From Mimachlamys varia (lineage: Eukaryota; Mollusca; Bivalvia; Pectinida; Pectinidae): a stretch of DNA of 64,000 bases. Positions 23,336-35,468 of this stretch are shown here, piece after piece (the stretch's first letter is position 1; every line of letters starts with the position of its first letter). The notes under the pieces were generated by a model. That model was given only the letters and a program-made list of their open reading frames with translations, did no database searches and was not told where the DNA came from. The position numbers and the translations under genes are program-made. The stretch covers positions 23,051,501 through 23,115,500 of the forward strand of contig OX392545.1 of the NCBI GenBank assembly GCA_947623455.1, given 5' to 3'.

Positions 23336-23520
23336 TAAAGGGGTTTTACGCATCTGACCCTTCTGCTTCTACATAAGTTTAGAAATTTTGGATTCTTACC
23401 TTTTGGCCCTTAGCATTACTGAAGAGTCCTAGGAGGATGATGCAGTTTAATTCATTTTTTCGGCATACTGTATCTATTACTAAATTTAAGAGGTGCAGCA
23501 TATGTGTGTGTTACGTGATC
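23336..23520 (-). repeat. Dispersed repeat X, copy 2 (inverted)
   Basis: Reverse complement of 915-1113: aaaggggttttacgcatctg, agagtcctaggagga, taattcattttttcggcata. Confidence 0.7.
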
Positions 23521-23856
23521 TTGTTTGCAGCGGGCAGATTTTCAAATATTGTCACAGTTCAGGGGTTACGGGAAGATGTGATTGGTTTGTTGGAAGGTGG
23601 AGGAAATAACTGAATTTCTATTGGTTATTAGACCTGGTGATAGGTTTATGGAATAAATGGCTTTAACGTCCAATAACAGAACTAAAATAGTCGTACTTCA
23701 AGAGCAGGTCTTAAACCACTGTTCCAAAATCCAAATTTTGTTTTTATTAGTGTATACACAAACATTGGAGGTACCTCTGGGACTTTCAGCATATATTGTT
23801 TTTCATCATATTTAACTTAATTGGAATTACCCCAATTTTATATCAACTTTTTACAG

Positions 23857-24009
23857 TCTAGCGAAGACGCTCAAAAGTCTGAAACCGAGAAAGAGGAGAC
23901 AGAAAAGATAGACATTGATTTAGATGATCCTGAGGTCGTTAAAGCTGCGACAAAAATTCAGGCAGGATTTAAGGGCTATAAGACCCGTAAAGAAGTGAAA
24001 GGCGATCAG
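23857..24009 (+). CDS. SPA17: IQ-module exon 5
   Basis: 153 nt, phase 0-0, acceptor ctttttacag, donor CAG|GTTGGA. Encodes [51 protein letters not shown]. Both the acidic leader and the IQ motif ([11 protein letters not shown]) are intact. It is the first of ten module exons with an unusual GTT donor in place of GTA/GTG. The frame stays open past the donor to 24279, but the extra part is F/I-rich intronic translation. Confidence 0.86.
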
Positions 24010-24792
24010 GTTGGAATGATGTTTATATACTTTTGTTCTTGCATGTTTCCTTTCATTTACATTGTAGCTTTTTTTTCCCTAAAATCTAATTATGTAACTA
24101 GGCAATTTTTTTTGGATGAGCATGTCAATCTGTTTAGCATATATGACTCCAATTTCGGATTTTCAAGGAAAACAATTATTTCTTTTTCGGAATTAATATT
24201 TGTGAGAATTTTTTTTCAGATTTTTTTTTTAGATATTGCACATGATAACACTTTTTTAAAGGGCAGAATTTTAGGCTAAAATTTCCTCAGGTGAAAATTT
24301 ACAATGTTTTGGAAATTACTTTTATCAATTTAATTTTTCTCTTGGAACTGCCAGATGGTTAAAACAATTCAGATTTGAATCCTTCGATCTGAACTTTCAT
24401 TTTATTTTTAATTTGAAGTATCAAATTGCAATCAAAGGTGATAATGAAAATTAGAAGTTGAATTTTTTTTTTTGAGAAACTGGAGTCAAATAGATAAACA
24501 GATATGGTAACAATTCAAATTAAGAAAAATAAAAAAAAATATTCCAAAACAATTCTTCATTTAATAACTTTAGAAAAAATGTCAATTCTTAATATCAGCT
24601 TTTGCAGAAGAAAAAAAAGATGGTCAAATATTTCAATTAAATTCTGTAAATTTATTGTATTGATGATTAATCATAAACAGCTCTGATATGATGAGAGAAA
24701 AATTATCTCAAAAATTCTATATAAATAACAGATTTTGATGACTGTTTAGAATACTCACTAAAACAAGAGTTGTGGACTTATATAATTACCCG

Positions 24793-24870
24793 GAGTTGTA
24801 TTTAGACTTAACTGGAGTTAGATTTACCTGGAGTTGTATTCAGACTTACCTAGAGTTGTAGTTAGATTAG
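24793..24870. repeat. Short degenerate tandem repeat
   Basis: About three copies of gagttgtatttagactta-like units of 26-28 bp. Confidence 0.55.
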
Positions 24871-26688
24871 ACTAACTGTTGTCTTTGAAGTGAACTAATG
24901 AGCATGAAGGAAAATTAGGCCTAACAAATAAATTGTGTGTTTCAGGCTAAGGTCAGGATATTTGACCTGTACGTTTACAGTGTTTGTCATCAACAAATAT
25001 GATTTAATGTTAAAGAAACCTGAAACACACAATATTTATTTTTGGCCTTATAGTGTAATGTACTGTCTTATTTCTTTTCTTTTTTTCCAGTCGACTGGAT
25101 TTTTGAAAATATTGTTCAATGAATATTAAACAGTATTTCATAAGTGAGAAAGTTTTTGAGCCTGTTGAATCTTCCAAGAAAAGAAATCTTTAAAAATCTT
25201 GTTGTGTTTTCCAAGACAAAGAATTTTTTAAACTCTTGTTGAATTAAAAAAAAATTCTTTAACTCTCGTGGAATTCGGTTGCTCTATGTCATATTTTCTT
25301 TTTTCTTTTATGAGGGAACAAATTAAAAAATTCATAGAAATAATTGTTTTAAACATTATAAGATTATAGAATCATGTAAAGTTCAGAAGCCAGGTTAGAA
25401 TGTCAAACCTGGCAGGGAATTTAATTGTTTTAAATCAATTTAAAAAAAAAAAAATATATAAAAATCCCTTGTAATTTATCTCCCAACTAAGTCTGAGTGT
25501 TAAGTAACATATTGCATGTATGGATAACAATTAATCTAGTTTTTGTGCAGTTTTGGTTTCTCTGTAAAAATGCATGCAAAAATGTGCTGTTTTTCTAATA
25601 CTCTTTGTAATTATTATTATGTATACTTTATACTTATACATATATCTTTTAAGGTTGTTTCTAGGAAATTTTGAAATATTCCTTAAGTTTTAAAAAGTTT
25701 AAGCAATCTTTTTTTATCAAAATTATATATAAATTAAGTGGAATTGCAGTAAATTTTTATTGATGATAACAATCATATGCTATTTTTTCCATTTCTAACT
25801 AATCAATCAAAATGTTCTATAGATTTCCATACTTATTCATCAGTGTAGTAACTGGAATTTTATATTATTGGTGTATTAAATAATAATTGAATGCTGTAAG
25901 ATTTACTGAGATCTTACAATCATACAACTTTGTAATAACACTAATTGTCATTTACATATATGAATTTCATGAATTACAAAATGTTTTTTTTCAGTTTGCC
26001 GTTGGAAAATTGAAATTATATTGTCATATAGAATCAAAATGTTTTATTTTCAGAGATATCCTGGACGACAATTTCTAATATCATGTAAAACTATTTTCAC
26101 AATTTCAGTGACGTATAAAGATTTCTTTAACAGGAATTCACCAGGCACTTTAACACAGAGACAGATGTCCACTGTGTTGTAATTTCATCCCAGTGTTTTC
26201 CTCTACCAGAGTCAGTGTTTTGTGTTTTCATCCTTACTGATATTTTCCTGTGATTTTCGGAATGTTTGTTGAAATTTCACCGGTATTTAAATATGAATGC
26301 ATAAGAATCCTTTCCTGTAAACAACATCCTCGTCAACCTTTCCATGCCTACTCCTTCAATCAGAAGTAAAATTATTGTATAAAAGCTATGTTCATTTATT
26401 CTACAACAAAGCTAATTTATCTGTGTTCAGTCTCATTCCAAAATGTTGAATCTAAATACTATCCAGTTTATGTAAATTTGTCTCATGGTTCCGTAAATTT
26501 TGAAATTAGAAAAAAAATATTTAAAAAAATTAAAAGAATTACGTATTACATATTGTACAATTTATTCACTTACTCTGATAAGATGGCTTATAGTACGGAA
26601 ATGTAAATTTTGTTCATCCTTGTGCATAAAATTGTCTATGGAGAATTTTGTCCAAATGGTTTCCTGTGCTTACTGGTTATGATGTAGT

Positions 26689-26865
26689 CAGTGTTTTGTG
26701 CTATCAGTCAGAGCACTAAACAGGTTATAATATTGTCAGCGATTTGTGCTATCAGTCAGAGCACTAAACAGGTTATAATATTGTCAGCGATTTGTGCTAT
26801 CAGTCAGAGCACTAAACAGGTTATAATATTGTCAGCGATTTGTGCTATGAGCGGGTCACTAATAA
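26689..26865. repeat. 48-bp tandem repeat
   Basis: Nearly identical units of gcgatttgtgctatcagtca followed by gagcactaaacaggttataa and tattgtca, about 3.7 copies. The unit is a multiple of three, so it yields a false repeat open frame. Confidence 0.9.
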
Positions 26866-27316
26866 GCCAATAATGTAACGGAAAGTAGCTGATAATGTGC
26901 GAAGATGATAAAAATCATTTCTGGCAGCTGATGTACTTATATAATGCAAATATAATCAGGTGATCAATTTGGCAGACATCGCAGACACGAGTGACTATTT
27001 TTTGTCGACCAGATTGCTGCGTATCAACAGGGGTATGATCAGACGTGATGGTTTTCCTGTGTGTTACATTATATTGGCACCGTCTGATATCCCCGATTGT
27101 CTGTCAATAGTGTTTCTCTATAGCCAATATCCTAAAGCTACCCGGTAGGTAGGCACATTTCCGACTGACATTGTCAATGAAAGACGCGTTTGCTTTTAAA
27201 ATATGGCATAATCAGGCGCGATTGTCTTCCCGAGATTGGTACATATTGACACACCATTTTTATAATGTCTGCACAAACCTACAGACCAGTCAATCAACGT
27301 GATACTTTTATTCCAG

Positions 27317-27469
27317 CCTCTATCTGATAAGGAGTCGGAAACGTCCGGGCTCGACAAGTGCGATACAGACGACATCGATTTTAATGACCCAGACGTGGCT
27401 AAGGCAGCCACGAAAATTCAAGCTAACTTCAAAGGTCATCAAGTGCGAAAAGAAATTCGTAAAAAACAG
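27317..27469 (+). CDS. SPA17: IQ-module exon 6
   Basis: 153 nt, phase 0-0, acceptor ttattccag, donor CAG|GTTCGA. Encodes PLSDKESETSGLDKCDTDDI, DFNDPDVAKAATKIQ, ANFKGHQVRKEIRKKQ. The leader is DIDFNDPDV, with Phe where other modules have Leu. The IQ motif IQANFKGHQVR is intact. It contains one of the few cysteines among the modules. Same length as the preceding module exon, suggesting those two are sister copies. Confidence 0.86.
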
Positions 27470-28286
27470 GTTCGAAATGCACGTTAGAGCTTCTTGTCTG
27501 CACCTTTGGTGACAATTGTGATATTGGCCGTCAGGATCGATATTGATTTTGGAATCAGCAGGTTTACACTGAAATAGTTGTTTTTTCTCCACCTATTTAT
27601 TTTTGTTTATAATGATCAGTGTACACAAGTTTTTAGCACAACAGTTGGATGCAAGTTTTTAGAAATATAAGTTTTTTTAAATTTTCTTTCAGCTGAAGGA
27701 ATGAGATTAGTCTAATCGCTGTTAAAGTACTGACATGTAAAATGTTTCCTTGGTAAAAGCTGTATGAATGGTCAATGTAACATGAATATGCATTTTACTG
27801 TAAGGATGCACATCATTCAATGATCTTTATCCTTTACATTTTATTTGACTGGGACTATTTGTTTTATAAAATATACCCTGGTACATTAAAAAAATTAAAC
27901 AAGATGGCTGACATCATTACTGAAGTTGTGCTGTATATATATATATTTTTTGGGGGGGGGGGGGGGGGGGTTACATTATGTCTAATCTCTAGTCATGCTT
28001 AAATGCTGCAGAAATTAACCTGCCGACTTGATTTATTAGTTTTTTTTATTCCTTTCTTTAGTAAAAAGAAGTATTGACATTTTGAGCTGAGGAATTATTA
28101 ATGTGTTTCCTCACGCTTTGTCTGTTAAATACTTTCCATCAATCTATTCTAAAGGAGAAAAAAACTCCTCGCATGGGGCATGTTTGCGTATTAACTTGAA
28201 CAATATTGCTAGGAGGAATAAGGGTATGATGTCTTTCCTCAGATTGTTAACATTTCTCTTTGAGTTATTGCTTCAAGCATAAATAA

Positions 28287-29510
28287 GCTCCCTGGTCTGT
28301 GATCCTGACTCTTCACTGCCCTGGTCTGTGATCATGACACTTCACTGCCCTGGTCTGTGATCCTAACACTTCACTGTCCTGGTCTGTGATCCTGACTCTT
28401 CACTTTCCTGGTCTGTGATCCTGACTCTTCACTGGTCTGTGATCCTGACTCTTCACTGCCCTGGTCTGTGATCCTGACACTTCACTGCCCTGGTCTGTGA
28501 TCCTTTCACTTCACTGCCCTTGTCTCTGATCCTGACTCTTCACAGCTGGTCTGTGAACCTGACACTTCACTGCCCTTGTCTGTGATCCTATTCTTCCCTG
28601 CCCTGGTCTGTGTTCCTGACACTTCACTGCCCTGGTCTGTGATCCTTTTACTTCACTGCCCTGGTCTGTGATCCTGACTCTTCACAGCTGGTCTGTGAAC
28701 CTGACACTTCACTGTCCTGGTCTGTGATCCTGACACTTCACTGCCCTGGTCTGTGATCCTGACACTTCACTGCCCTGGTCTGTGATCCTATTCTTCCCTG
28801 CCCTGGTCTGTGATCCTGACACTTCACTGCCCTGGTCTGTGATCATGACTCTTCACAGCCCTGGTATGTGATCCTGACACTTCACTGCCCTGGTCTGTGA
28901 TCCTGATACTTCACTGCCCTGGTCTGTGATCCTGACACTTCACTGCCCTGGTCTGTGATCCTGATACTTCACTGCCCTGGTCTGTGATCCTGACACTTCA
29001 CTGCCCTGGTCTGTGATCCTGACTCTTCACTGTCCTGGTCTGTGATCCTGACACTTCACTGCCCTGGTCTGTGATCCTGACTCTTCACTGCCCTGGTCTG
29101 TGATCCTGATACTTCACTGCCCTGGTCTGTGATACTGACTCTTCACTGCCCTGGTCTGTGATCCTGACTCTTCACTGCCCTGGTCTGTGATCCTGACACT
29201 TCACTGCCCTGGTCTGTGATCCTTTCACTTCACTGTCCTGGTCTGTGATCCTGACACTTCACTGCCTTGGTCTGTGATCCTGACACTTCACTGTCCTGGT
29301 CTGTGATCCTGATACTTCACTGTCCTGGTCTGTGATCCTGACACTTCACTGTCCTGGTCTGTGATCCTGACACTTCACTGCTCTGGTCTGTGATCCTGAC
29401 ACTTCACTGCCCTGGTCTGTGATCCTGACACTTCATTGCCCTTGTCTGTGATCCTGACACTTCACTGCCCAATCTATGATTCTACGTGCCCTTCACTCCT
29501 GGTCTGTAAA
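28287..29510. repeat. 29-bp minisatellite, about 41 copies
   Basis: Unit ccctggtctgtgatcctgac followed by acttcactg, with variants at the gac/ctt part and a few shortened units. Over 1.2 kb. Not a CRISPR: the units are contiguous without spacers. Confidence 0.93.
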
Positions 29511-29707
29511 TAAAGCATAACTCTATATCTGTGGATCTGTCAAATCAATAACTGTTTTACTTATTGTAGTCTAACTGCCAGGTACAAGTTTGACCTGAAT
29601 GAACTCTTGACACTTGGTGCTTCCTGAGTAATGCCTTACAGTGGGTATATATGAGGAGATCTACATAGCCAACTCCCTTATAAATGGCTATTGTTGTTTG
29701 GTTTTGT

Positions 29708-29815
29708 ACTAGGTAACCCACTTATATAGGGTAATGTATATGTAATGCTTTTATAGGTAACCAACCTATAAAGGGCAATATTTATGGGGTGCTTATATAG
29801 GTAAACAATATTTCA
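29708..29815. repeat. Degenerate short repeat (TATAGGTAACC)
   Basis: ttataggtaacc-like words spaced by 45-55 bp, three times. Confidence 0.4.
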
Positions 29816-29961
29816 GAGTATCGAATACTGTAGGGGATGTTGTGTAAGATATGAGGGTAAGATATAATGTTGAACCAAATGTTAGGGTATTATTTCAGAT
29901 ATTCAAGGACATTGTTCCAGATTTGAAAGTGATGAATTAGCGAGTGAATTAGGGCACTGAA

Positions 29962-30320
29962 AATGATGAGGCAGTTCTGTATCAGATTACAGAATACACT
30001 GAAACTGATAATGCAGTTCTGTATCAGATTACAGAATACACTGAAACTGATGACGCAGTTCTGTATCAGATTACAGAATACACTGAAACTGATAATGCAG
30101 TTCTGTACTAGATTACAGAATACACTGAAACTGATGACGCAGTTCTGTATCAGATTACAGATCTAGAATACACTGAAACTGATAATGCAGTTCTGTATCA
30201 GATTACAGAATACACTGAAACTGATGGGGCAGTTCTGTATCAGATTACAGAATACGCTGAAACTGATGAGGCAGTTTTGTACCATTTTACAGAAAATGCT
30301 GAAACTGATGATGTAGTTCT
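29962..30320. repeat. 42-bp minisatellite, about 8 copies
   Basis: Unit aatgcagttctgtatcagat followed by tacagaatacactgaaactgat. One unit carries a 6-bp insertion (ctagat) at about 30160. Confidence 0.9.
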
Positions 30321-31409
30321 GTACCTCAAAAAAGATTTGCTTTTGAAGAAGAAGAAAATTGTTTCATCCAGATTTAAAATCTAAAATAAGATTTGCACAC
30401 TTTATACCAGATTTGAATTAATGTTGAAACCAATTTTATAATTATAATTGAATGAGAATTTTAGGTAAGCTCGAAAGAATACAATTTCAACCCTTTCAGC
30501 CAGAAAAAAATTATGTCCTTGAATTGAAATCTCAATTATCTTTGTTGAAACCTTTTCGATCCTTTTCTGTTTGGCATGTTAAGTATTAGCTATCACGCCA
30601 CGTCTTCAGAACCTACAGGACCACAATTTATCATATTAACCGTTAAACAGTGCTACATCTGTGTTGAGTTTGCCCTGAAGCACCTCCGTGTTAGAGATGT
30701 TGAGGTGTGGATGTTTTATTGTGCATGGCGTCACTGTTTTGTATCCCCACCGGGGATTGGAGTCTTTGATTTGCTGTAGATCTCATTAGCAGCTAAGTTG
30801 TACCGCTCTACTGGATCTGTTCTCGTGTTGTAACAGACATGTAGACTGACAATCCTGATGTCATTTAATACAAATGTTGTATTGACGGATTGTTACCGGA
30901 TAATTTAGTATTGAAGGTTTTATAGTTAGGATACATGAAACAGGAATAAAATATAATCCTGTACACCTCAGATGTCTCTTGTATTGGGAACAATAAAACG
31001 CATTGTGTCTCTGTAGACTGTCACAACAGAGCATATTGTAGCTGAGAAATGTTATATAATCTGTATTTTGATTCAATATAGCTTTGTAGACGTTCGTCAT
31101 ACTAAAGTATTATTAGCCAAATTGAGGAAAGTCTTGTTGTTAAAGAAACAACAATACAATATAATTTTTATTTAATGTTTCATACCATATGGTACAAATA
31201 ACATTAGCTCATATGCTAGCTATCATCGCGCGACAAACACTTTCTTAGAATATGTTGATATATTAACACTCCTAGGCTTTGGCAGCTGAGATATCAAAAG
31301 ATAAGGGGAGGTAACTAATTCTTGTAGGAAAAACCATAGTGTAGCATTGTGCTTCAAGTATTCTTTATATCATAATTTTTCTGACAAATCCAAAGTTATA
31401 TCAACTTTC

Positions 31410-31500
31410 ATTCATGCACCCAGTCCCTTGAAGTCACATTTGAACCCTTCCAATCCAAAGGTTTGACAAGCCCATTATAAATTTCAGGGGTGAATAGGTT
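31410..31500 (+). repeat. 85-bp foldback element, copy 8 (degenerate)
   Basis: cattcatgcacccagtccct ... atttcaggggtgaataggtt. Confidence 0.65.
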
Positions 31501-31794
31501 AAGCAGTGGTCACTGTATTTATTCAAATTGTAAGAAAGTCATTTTACCAAGAATCTTGCTGAAGAGTTAAGCTATTTCTTTCTCTATTCTTGGTCTGTTC
31601 TGTACAGCTGGTTTGTTGATGTGTATGCTACTTTAGGCTGAGGAGTCTGTGTATAGCACTTAGGGTCAACTGTTTCCTGTTCACAGCAGGATGCCTATAT
31701 ATGGAAGGCGGTGTTAATCTGTAGCCCCAGGAATCATCTATTGTCTCTGTCTGTATTTTAGCTATTTGTCCTGATGCTGGAGTATCCTGTTGAC

Positions 31795-32811
31795 AGGGGC
31801 CGAGTGGTGTTCGAGGTGTTCAGACATTCTACCACTAGCCCTCCACCTCTTATAATAATGTTAAGGTAGCCGAGGGGTTAAGGTGTTCAGACATTCTACC
31901 ACTAGCCCTCCACCTCTTATAATAATGTTAAGGTAGCCGAGGGGTTAAGGTGTTCAGACATTCTACCACTAGCCCTCCACCTCTTATAATAATGTTAAGG
32001 TAGCCGAGGGGTTAAGGTGTTCAGACATTCTACCACTAGCCCTCCACCTCTTATAATAATGTTAAGGTAGCCGAGGGGTTAAGGTGTTCAGACATTCTAC
32101 CACTAGCCCTCCACCTCTTATAATAATGTTAAGGTAGCCGAGGGGTTAAGGTGTTCAGACATTCTACCAATAGCCCTCCACTTCTATGTTACGGTGGCCA
32201 AGTGGATAAGGTGTCCAACATTCTACCACTAGCCCTCCACTTCTATGTTACGGTGGCTGAGTGGTTAAGGTGTTCAGACATTCTACCACTAGCCCTCCAC
32301 CTCTAATATATGTTACGGTGGCCGAGTGGTTAAGGTGTTCCGACATTCTACCACTAGCCCTCCACCTCTAATATATGTTACGGTGGCCGAGTGGTTAAAG
32401 TGTTCAGACATTCTACCACTAGCCCACCACCTCTTATATATGTTAAGGTGGCTGAGTGGTTAAAGTGTTTGACATTCTACCACTAGCGCTCCACCTCTAT
32501 GTTACGGTGTCCGAGTGTCTAAGGTGTCCGACATTCTACCACTATAGCCCTCCACCTCTTATAATGATGTTAAGGTAGCCGAGTGGTTAAGGTGTTCAGA
32601 CATTCTACCACTAGCCCTCCACCTCTTATATATGTTAAGGTGGCTGAGTGGTTAAAGTGTTTGACATTCTACCACTAGCGCTCCACCTCTATGTTACGGT
32701 GTCCGAGTGTCTAAGGTGTCCGACATTCTACCACTATAGCCCTCCACCTCTGTGTTACAGTAGCCGAGTGGTTAAGGTGTTCCGACATTCTACCACTTGC
32801 CCTCCTCCTCT
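31795..32811 (+). repeat. SINE-head tandem array, about 14 copies
   Basis: Units of about 60-68 bp: ggtggccgagtggttaaggt (pol III A-box-like) followed by gttcagacattctaccacta and gccctccacctct. The first five units are near-identical with tataataatg between them; later ones vary. The array ends in a full SINE at 32812, whose head is the same unit. Confidence 0.8.
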
Positions 32812-33028
32812 ATGTTATGGTGACTGAGAGGTTAAGGTGTTCGACATTCTACCACTAGCCCTCCACCTCTTGGTTGCAAGTTTGAAACCCAAGTGGGGCA
32901 GTTGCCAGGTACTGACCATAAGTCGGTAGTTTTTCTCAGGGTACTCCAGCTTTCCTCTACCTCCAAAACCTGGCACGTCCTTAATTGATCCTGCCTATTA
33001 ATAGGACGTAAAACAAAATAAACCAAAT
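32812..33028 (+). mobile_element. tRNA-derived SINE, full length
   Basis: Head tggtgactgagaggttaagg (A box), ggttgcaagtttgaaaccc (B box, mutated), body ggggcagttgccaggtactg and tttcctctacctccaaaacc, tail aggacgtaaaacaaaataaa. Closely similar to the copy at 47250. This style of SINE is common in mollusc genomes. Confidence 0.8.
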
Positions 33029-34880
33029 TTCCTGTTGACTCCGTTTGATCTGTCCATATGTATACTCATATGTCACTTGTCTTTAGTGAACATCATCATA
33101 ATAGATCTTCTTACATTTCAACCCAATATGCTATCAACTACCTACACTGTATTGGCAAATAAAAGGCTGATACTGTACAAGTGTATATGTTTTATTCAAA
33201 TCTGTTTAATAGTTATACAATAGGCCTTTTGGTGATGCTGTCTATACATTGTAAAGATGTAATTATCAATTCCCCACCATTTTTACTGATTTCAGTTAAA
33301 TCAGTTTTACTCTTTATTAAAGAAAATGAGAAAGATAAATTGAGCAGTGCAGTTTCAGTCGCATTTTGCGCACTTTCTCCCTCATTGGAAATATGGAATG
33401 AGGGAGATTTCCCTCATTGGAGGTTTCAAAGGTTAACACCTTTTCTTTTAATTTCTAACCAAAAAAAGACAATATCACTTTTATTTGATAGAGAAACAGG
33501 CTGTAGATATTATATATAACTGTCATCGGTGTCCATTTTCTATGGGTTAGAGAGGTTCATTGAGATAATAATATAATCAAGTTAAATCATGTAAAGCTAA
33601 TGTTCAGGGTGATGGAGAATGAACAGATTGACTGGTGTACAGTACATGGTATAGACAATCTGATTAACATACAGATCCTTGTTCTCACTCCGTTTTACAA
33701 GGATCTGACAACATCCCATAAGAGGTCACGTTCAGATGACCTTTGTCACCCCTTTACTTAACACTAAAATAATTTTTCAATGACCTGTCATCTTTCAGCA
33801 AGCCATTTTGTAACATTATTCCACATTAACTTTTTGGTGACGAAATGACTAAACGGACAAATGCAATTATGCAAGCTTTGTCGCCTCAAACGTTTACTGT
33901 CAAGTTTCTGAAAGTAGTAGTTTGATTGGCTATTGCAAAAGGTCATCGGGACATATGACCCCCTGTGGGATTTTCTCAGATCTTAACACAGCAGAGAGAA
34001 GTTTACGGAACGGCGCGGATATCAAGATATGATTTGAATCAGATTGGTGGTATAGAGATTCTCTACCTGTTCTCTGCCTACACATGTACACTAGCTAACT
34101 GAGAAGCTCAGGTGCTAGTGATGTTTTATGTGTGTCTATTTTGGGTAAACTTTCCTCACGCTCGTCTCCCCTTCGGTACAATTTCGCGTTTACACTTTCG
34201 TCACGATTAAACCAACAAAGTTGACTTTGTTTTCACTGTCAGCTCACGTTTTTCATCAGGTGGGCGTCGCTCTATTCCATGATTTTTCAATCACTTACTG
34301 TCTATTTTTGTTTGTCACTTTTTCTCAAGAATAATTCACACTTGGCCATTATATGTAATCCGTGGTAGATGAGTATACATCTAAATTCAATACATATAAT
34401 TAATCCATTTTGTTCACGCAGGATCAAAATATGTTTTATTTATAATGAAACATTTAGATTACCTATATTGTTTTCCTGTATACATGGTATATATGAGAGA
34501 GCTTGTATAGGCCTTGCCTGTTGCTCAATCTCTTTAAATCATATTGATTTAATAAAATATTTTGAAATGAAAAAGTATATATCATATGCAGTTTGTATTT
34601 GGATTGAAGTATGATATATCCACCATGTACAATTGACTTACCTCTCCTATCATTACAAATGATATGATGTACTTCGAGGATTCATTAACACAGAATTTCA
34701 TATTTAAATATGTGACAATTGCGGCTGTGAATTACATGTAGTTATTTATTCTGCATAATGATATATTTCCATAGTAATTGTGTTACACTTCGTTAGACCT
34801 TTTCTGGGTCAAATATGATTATCGTCTCATTGTATAAATCACTGCATGTCCGATTATATCATTATTATATATCTATATAT

Positions 34881-35222
34881 ACTCGTCAAAATCAAACAGT
34901 TAATTATATCATTTGTATATTACACGACTAAGTCTTAAACCTGGTAGATATTCATGTCAGCGTGAACCACTAGTACTGGTACTAGTAAAAGACTATACTG
35001 TGGTTTGAAGCTGAGGTCCGTGTTTTTATCTGTCGTAGTAGTCACTACTCGTCAAAATCAAACAGTCAATTATCATTTGTATATTACACGACTAAGTCTA
35101 AAACCTAGTAGATATATACATGTCAGCGTGAACAACTAGTACTGGTACTAGTAAAAGACTATACTGTGGTTTGAAGGTTTGAAGCTGAGGTCCGTGTTTT
35201 TATCTGTGGTAGTAGTCACTAC
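34881..35222 (+). repeat. 165-bp tandem duplication
   Basis: actcgtcaaaatcaaacagt begins at 34881 and again at 35046. Copies agree at nearly every position apart from a small insertion (ggtttgaa doubled at about 35170). It contains the palindrome actagtactggtactagt. Confidence 0.9.
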
Positions 35223-35291
35223 TACGTGTAAGATCAATACCTCACAAGCCTATAGGAGTGCCTGTGTAAAGATAGTATACTTGTATTACAG

Positions 35292-35468
35292 TCGGGCTCC
35301 GAGACCGACAGGGGACACATCCACGGCAGTGACGAAAAACGTGTAACGGACGATGACAACAATGAAATAGACATTGATTTGGCAGACCCTGATGTGGAGA
35401 AGGCTGCCACTAAAATTCAGGCGGGATATAAGGGTCTGAAAACAAGGAGGGAACTCAAATCTATCAAG
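35292..35468 (+). CDS. SPA17: IQ-module exon 7
   Basis: 177 nt, phase 0-0, acceptor gtattacag, donor AAG|GTTTGA. The linker is longer and His/Asp-rich (SGSETDRGHIHGSDEKRVTD). It is followed by NEIDIDLADPDVEKAATKIQ and AGYKGLKTRRELKSIK. The IQ motif has the Leu (GYKGLK) typical of the downstream cluster, so this exon looks intermediate between the two module subfamilies. Retaining the intron would add Val and then a stop. A 165-bp tandem duplication ends 70 bp upstream. Confidence 0.87.

Larger units (their letters stand above)
19623..23856 (+). other. 3' UTR of isoform B and intron, repeat-rich
   Basis: No exon found. Contains foldback elements, a TTAA-flanked element nested in one of them, a 41-bp triplet repeat and dispersed repeat X, all listed separately. 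Confidence 0.6.
24010..27316 (+). other. Intron, no gene seen
   Basis: Very AT-rich, with many poly-A/T runs and two small tandem repeats. No IQ exon found. Confidence 0.6.
27470..35291 (+). other. Large intron filled with tandem repeats, no gene seen
   Basis: 7.8-kb intron. It holds an 18-20-nt G run at 27951-27971, a 29-bp and a 42-bp minisatellite, a SINE with an amplified head, one foldback and a 165-bp duplication. The open frame 33181-33519 has no recognisable domain. Short ccctcattgga inverted words occur at 33378-33422. Confidence 0.6.

Noticed and set aside
26691..26873. Small repeat protein with 16-residue repeats
   Set aside because: Produced by the 48-bp tandem repeat; unit length is a multiple of three. 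No other coding sign.
28287..29510. CRISPR-like array of 29-bp repeats
   Set aside because: Units are directly contiguous with no unique spacers, and the context is a eukaryotic intron; it is a minisatellite.
29963..30166. Small repeat protein (14-residue repeats)
   Set aside because: Product of the 42-bp minisatellite; interrupted by a 6-bp insertion and stops.
31795..32811. Cluster of Leu/Ser-type tRNA genes suggested by ggtggccgagtggttaagg
   Set aside because: Only an A-box-like head is present; no anticodon arm, T arm/B box or acceptor stem in the units. The unit matches the SINE head at 32812.
33181..33519. 112-residue open frame
   Set aside because: AT-rich, hydrophobic start, no recognisable domain, lies in an intron of the Sp17-like gene. 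Could be a chance frame; nothing supports it.
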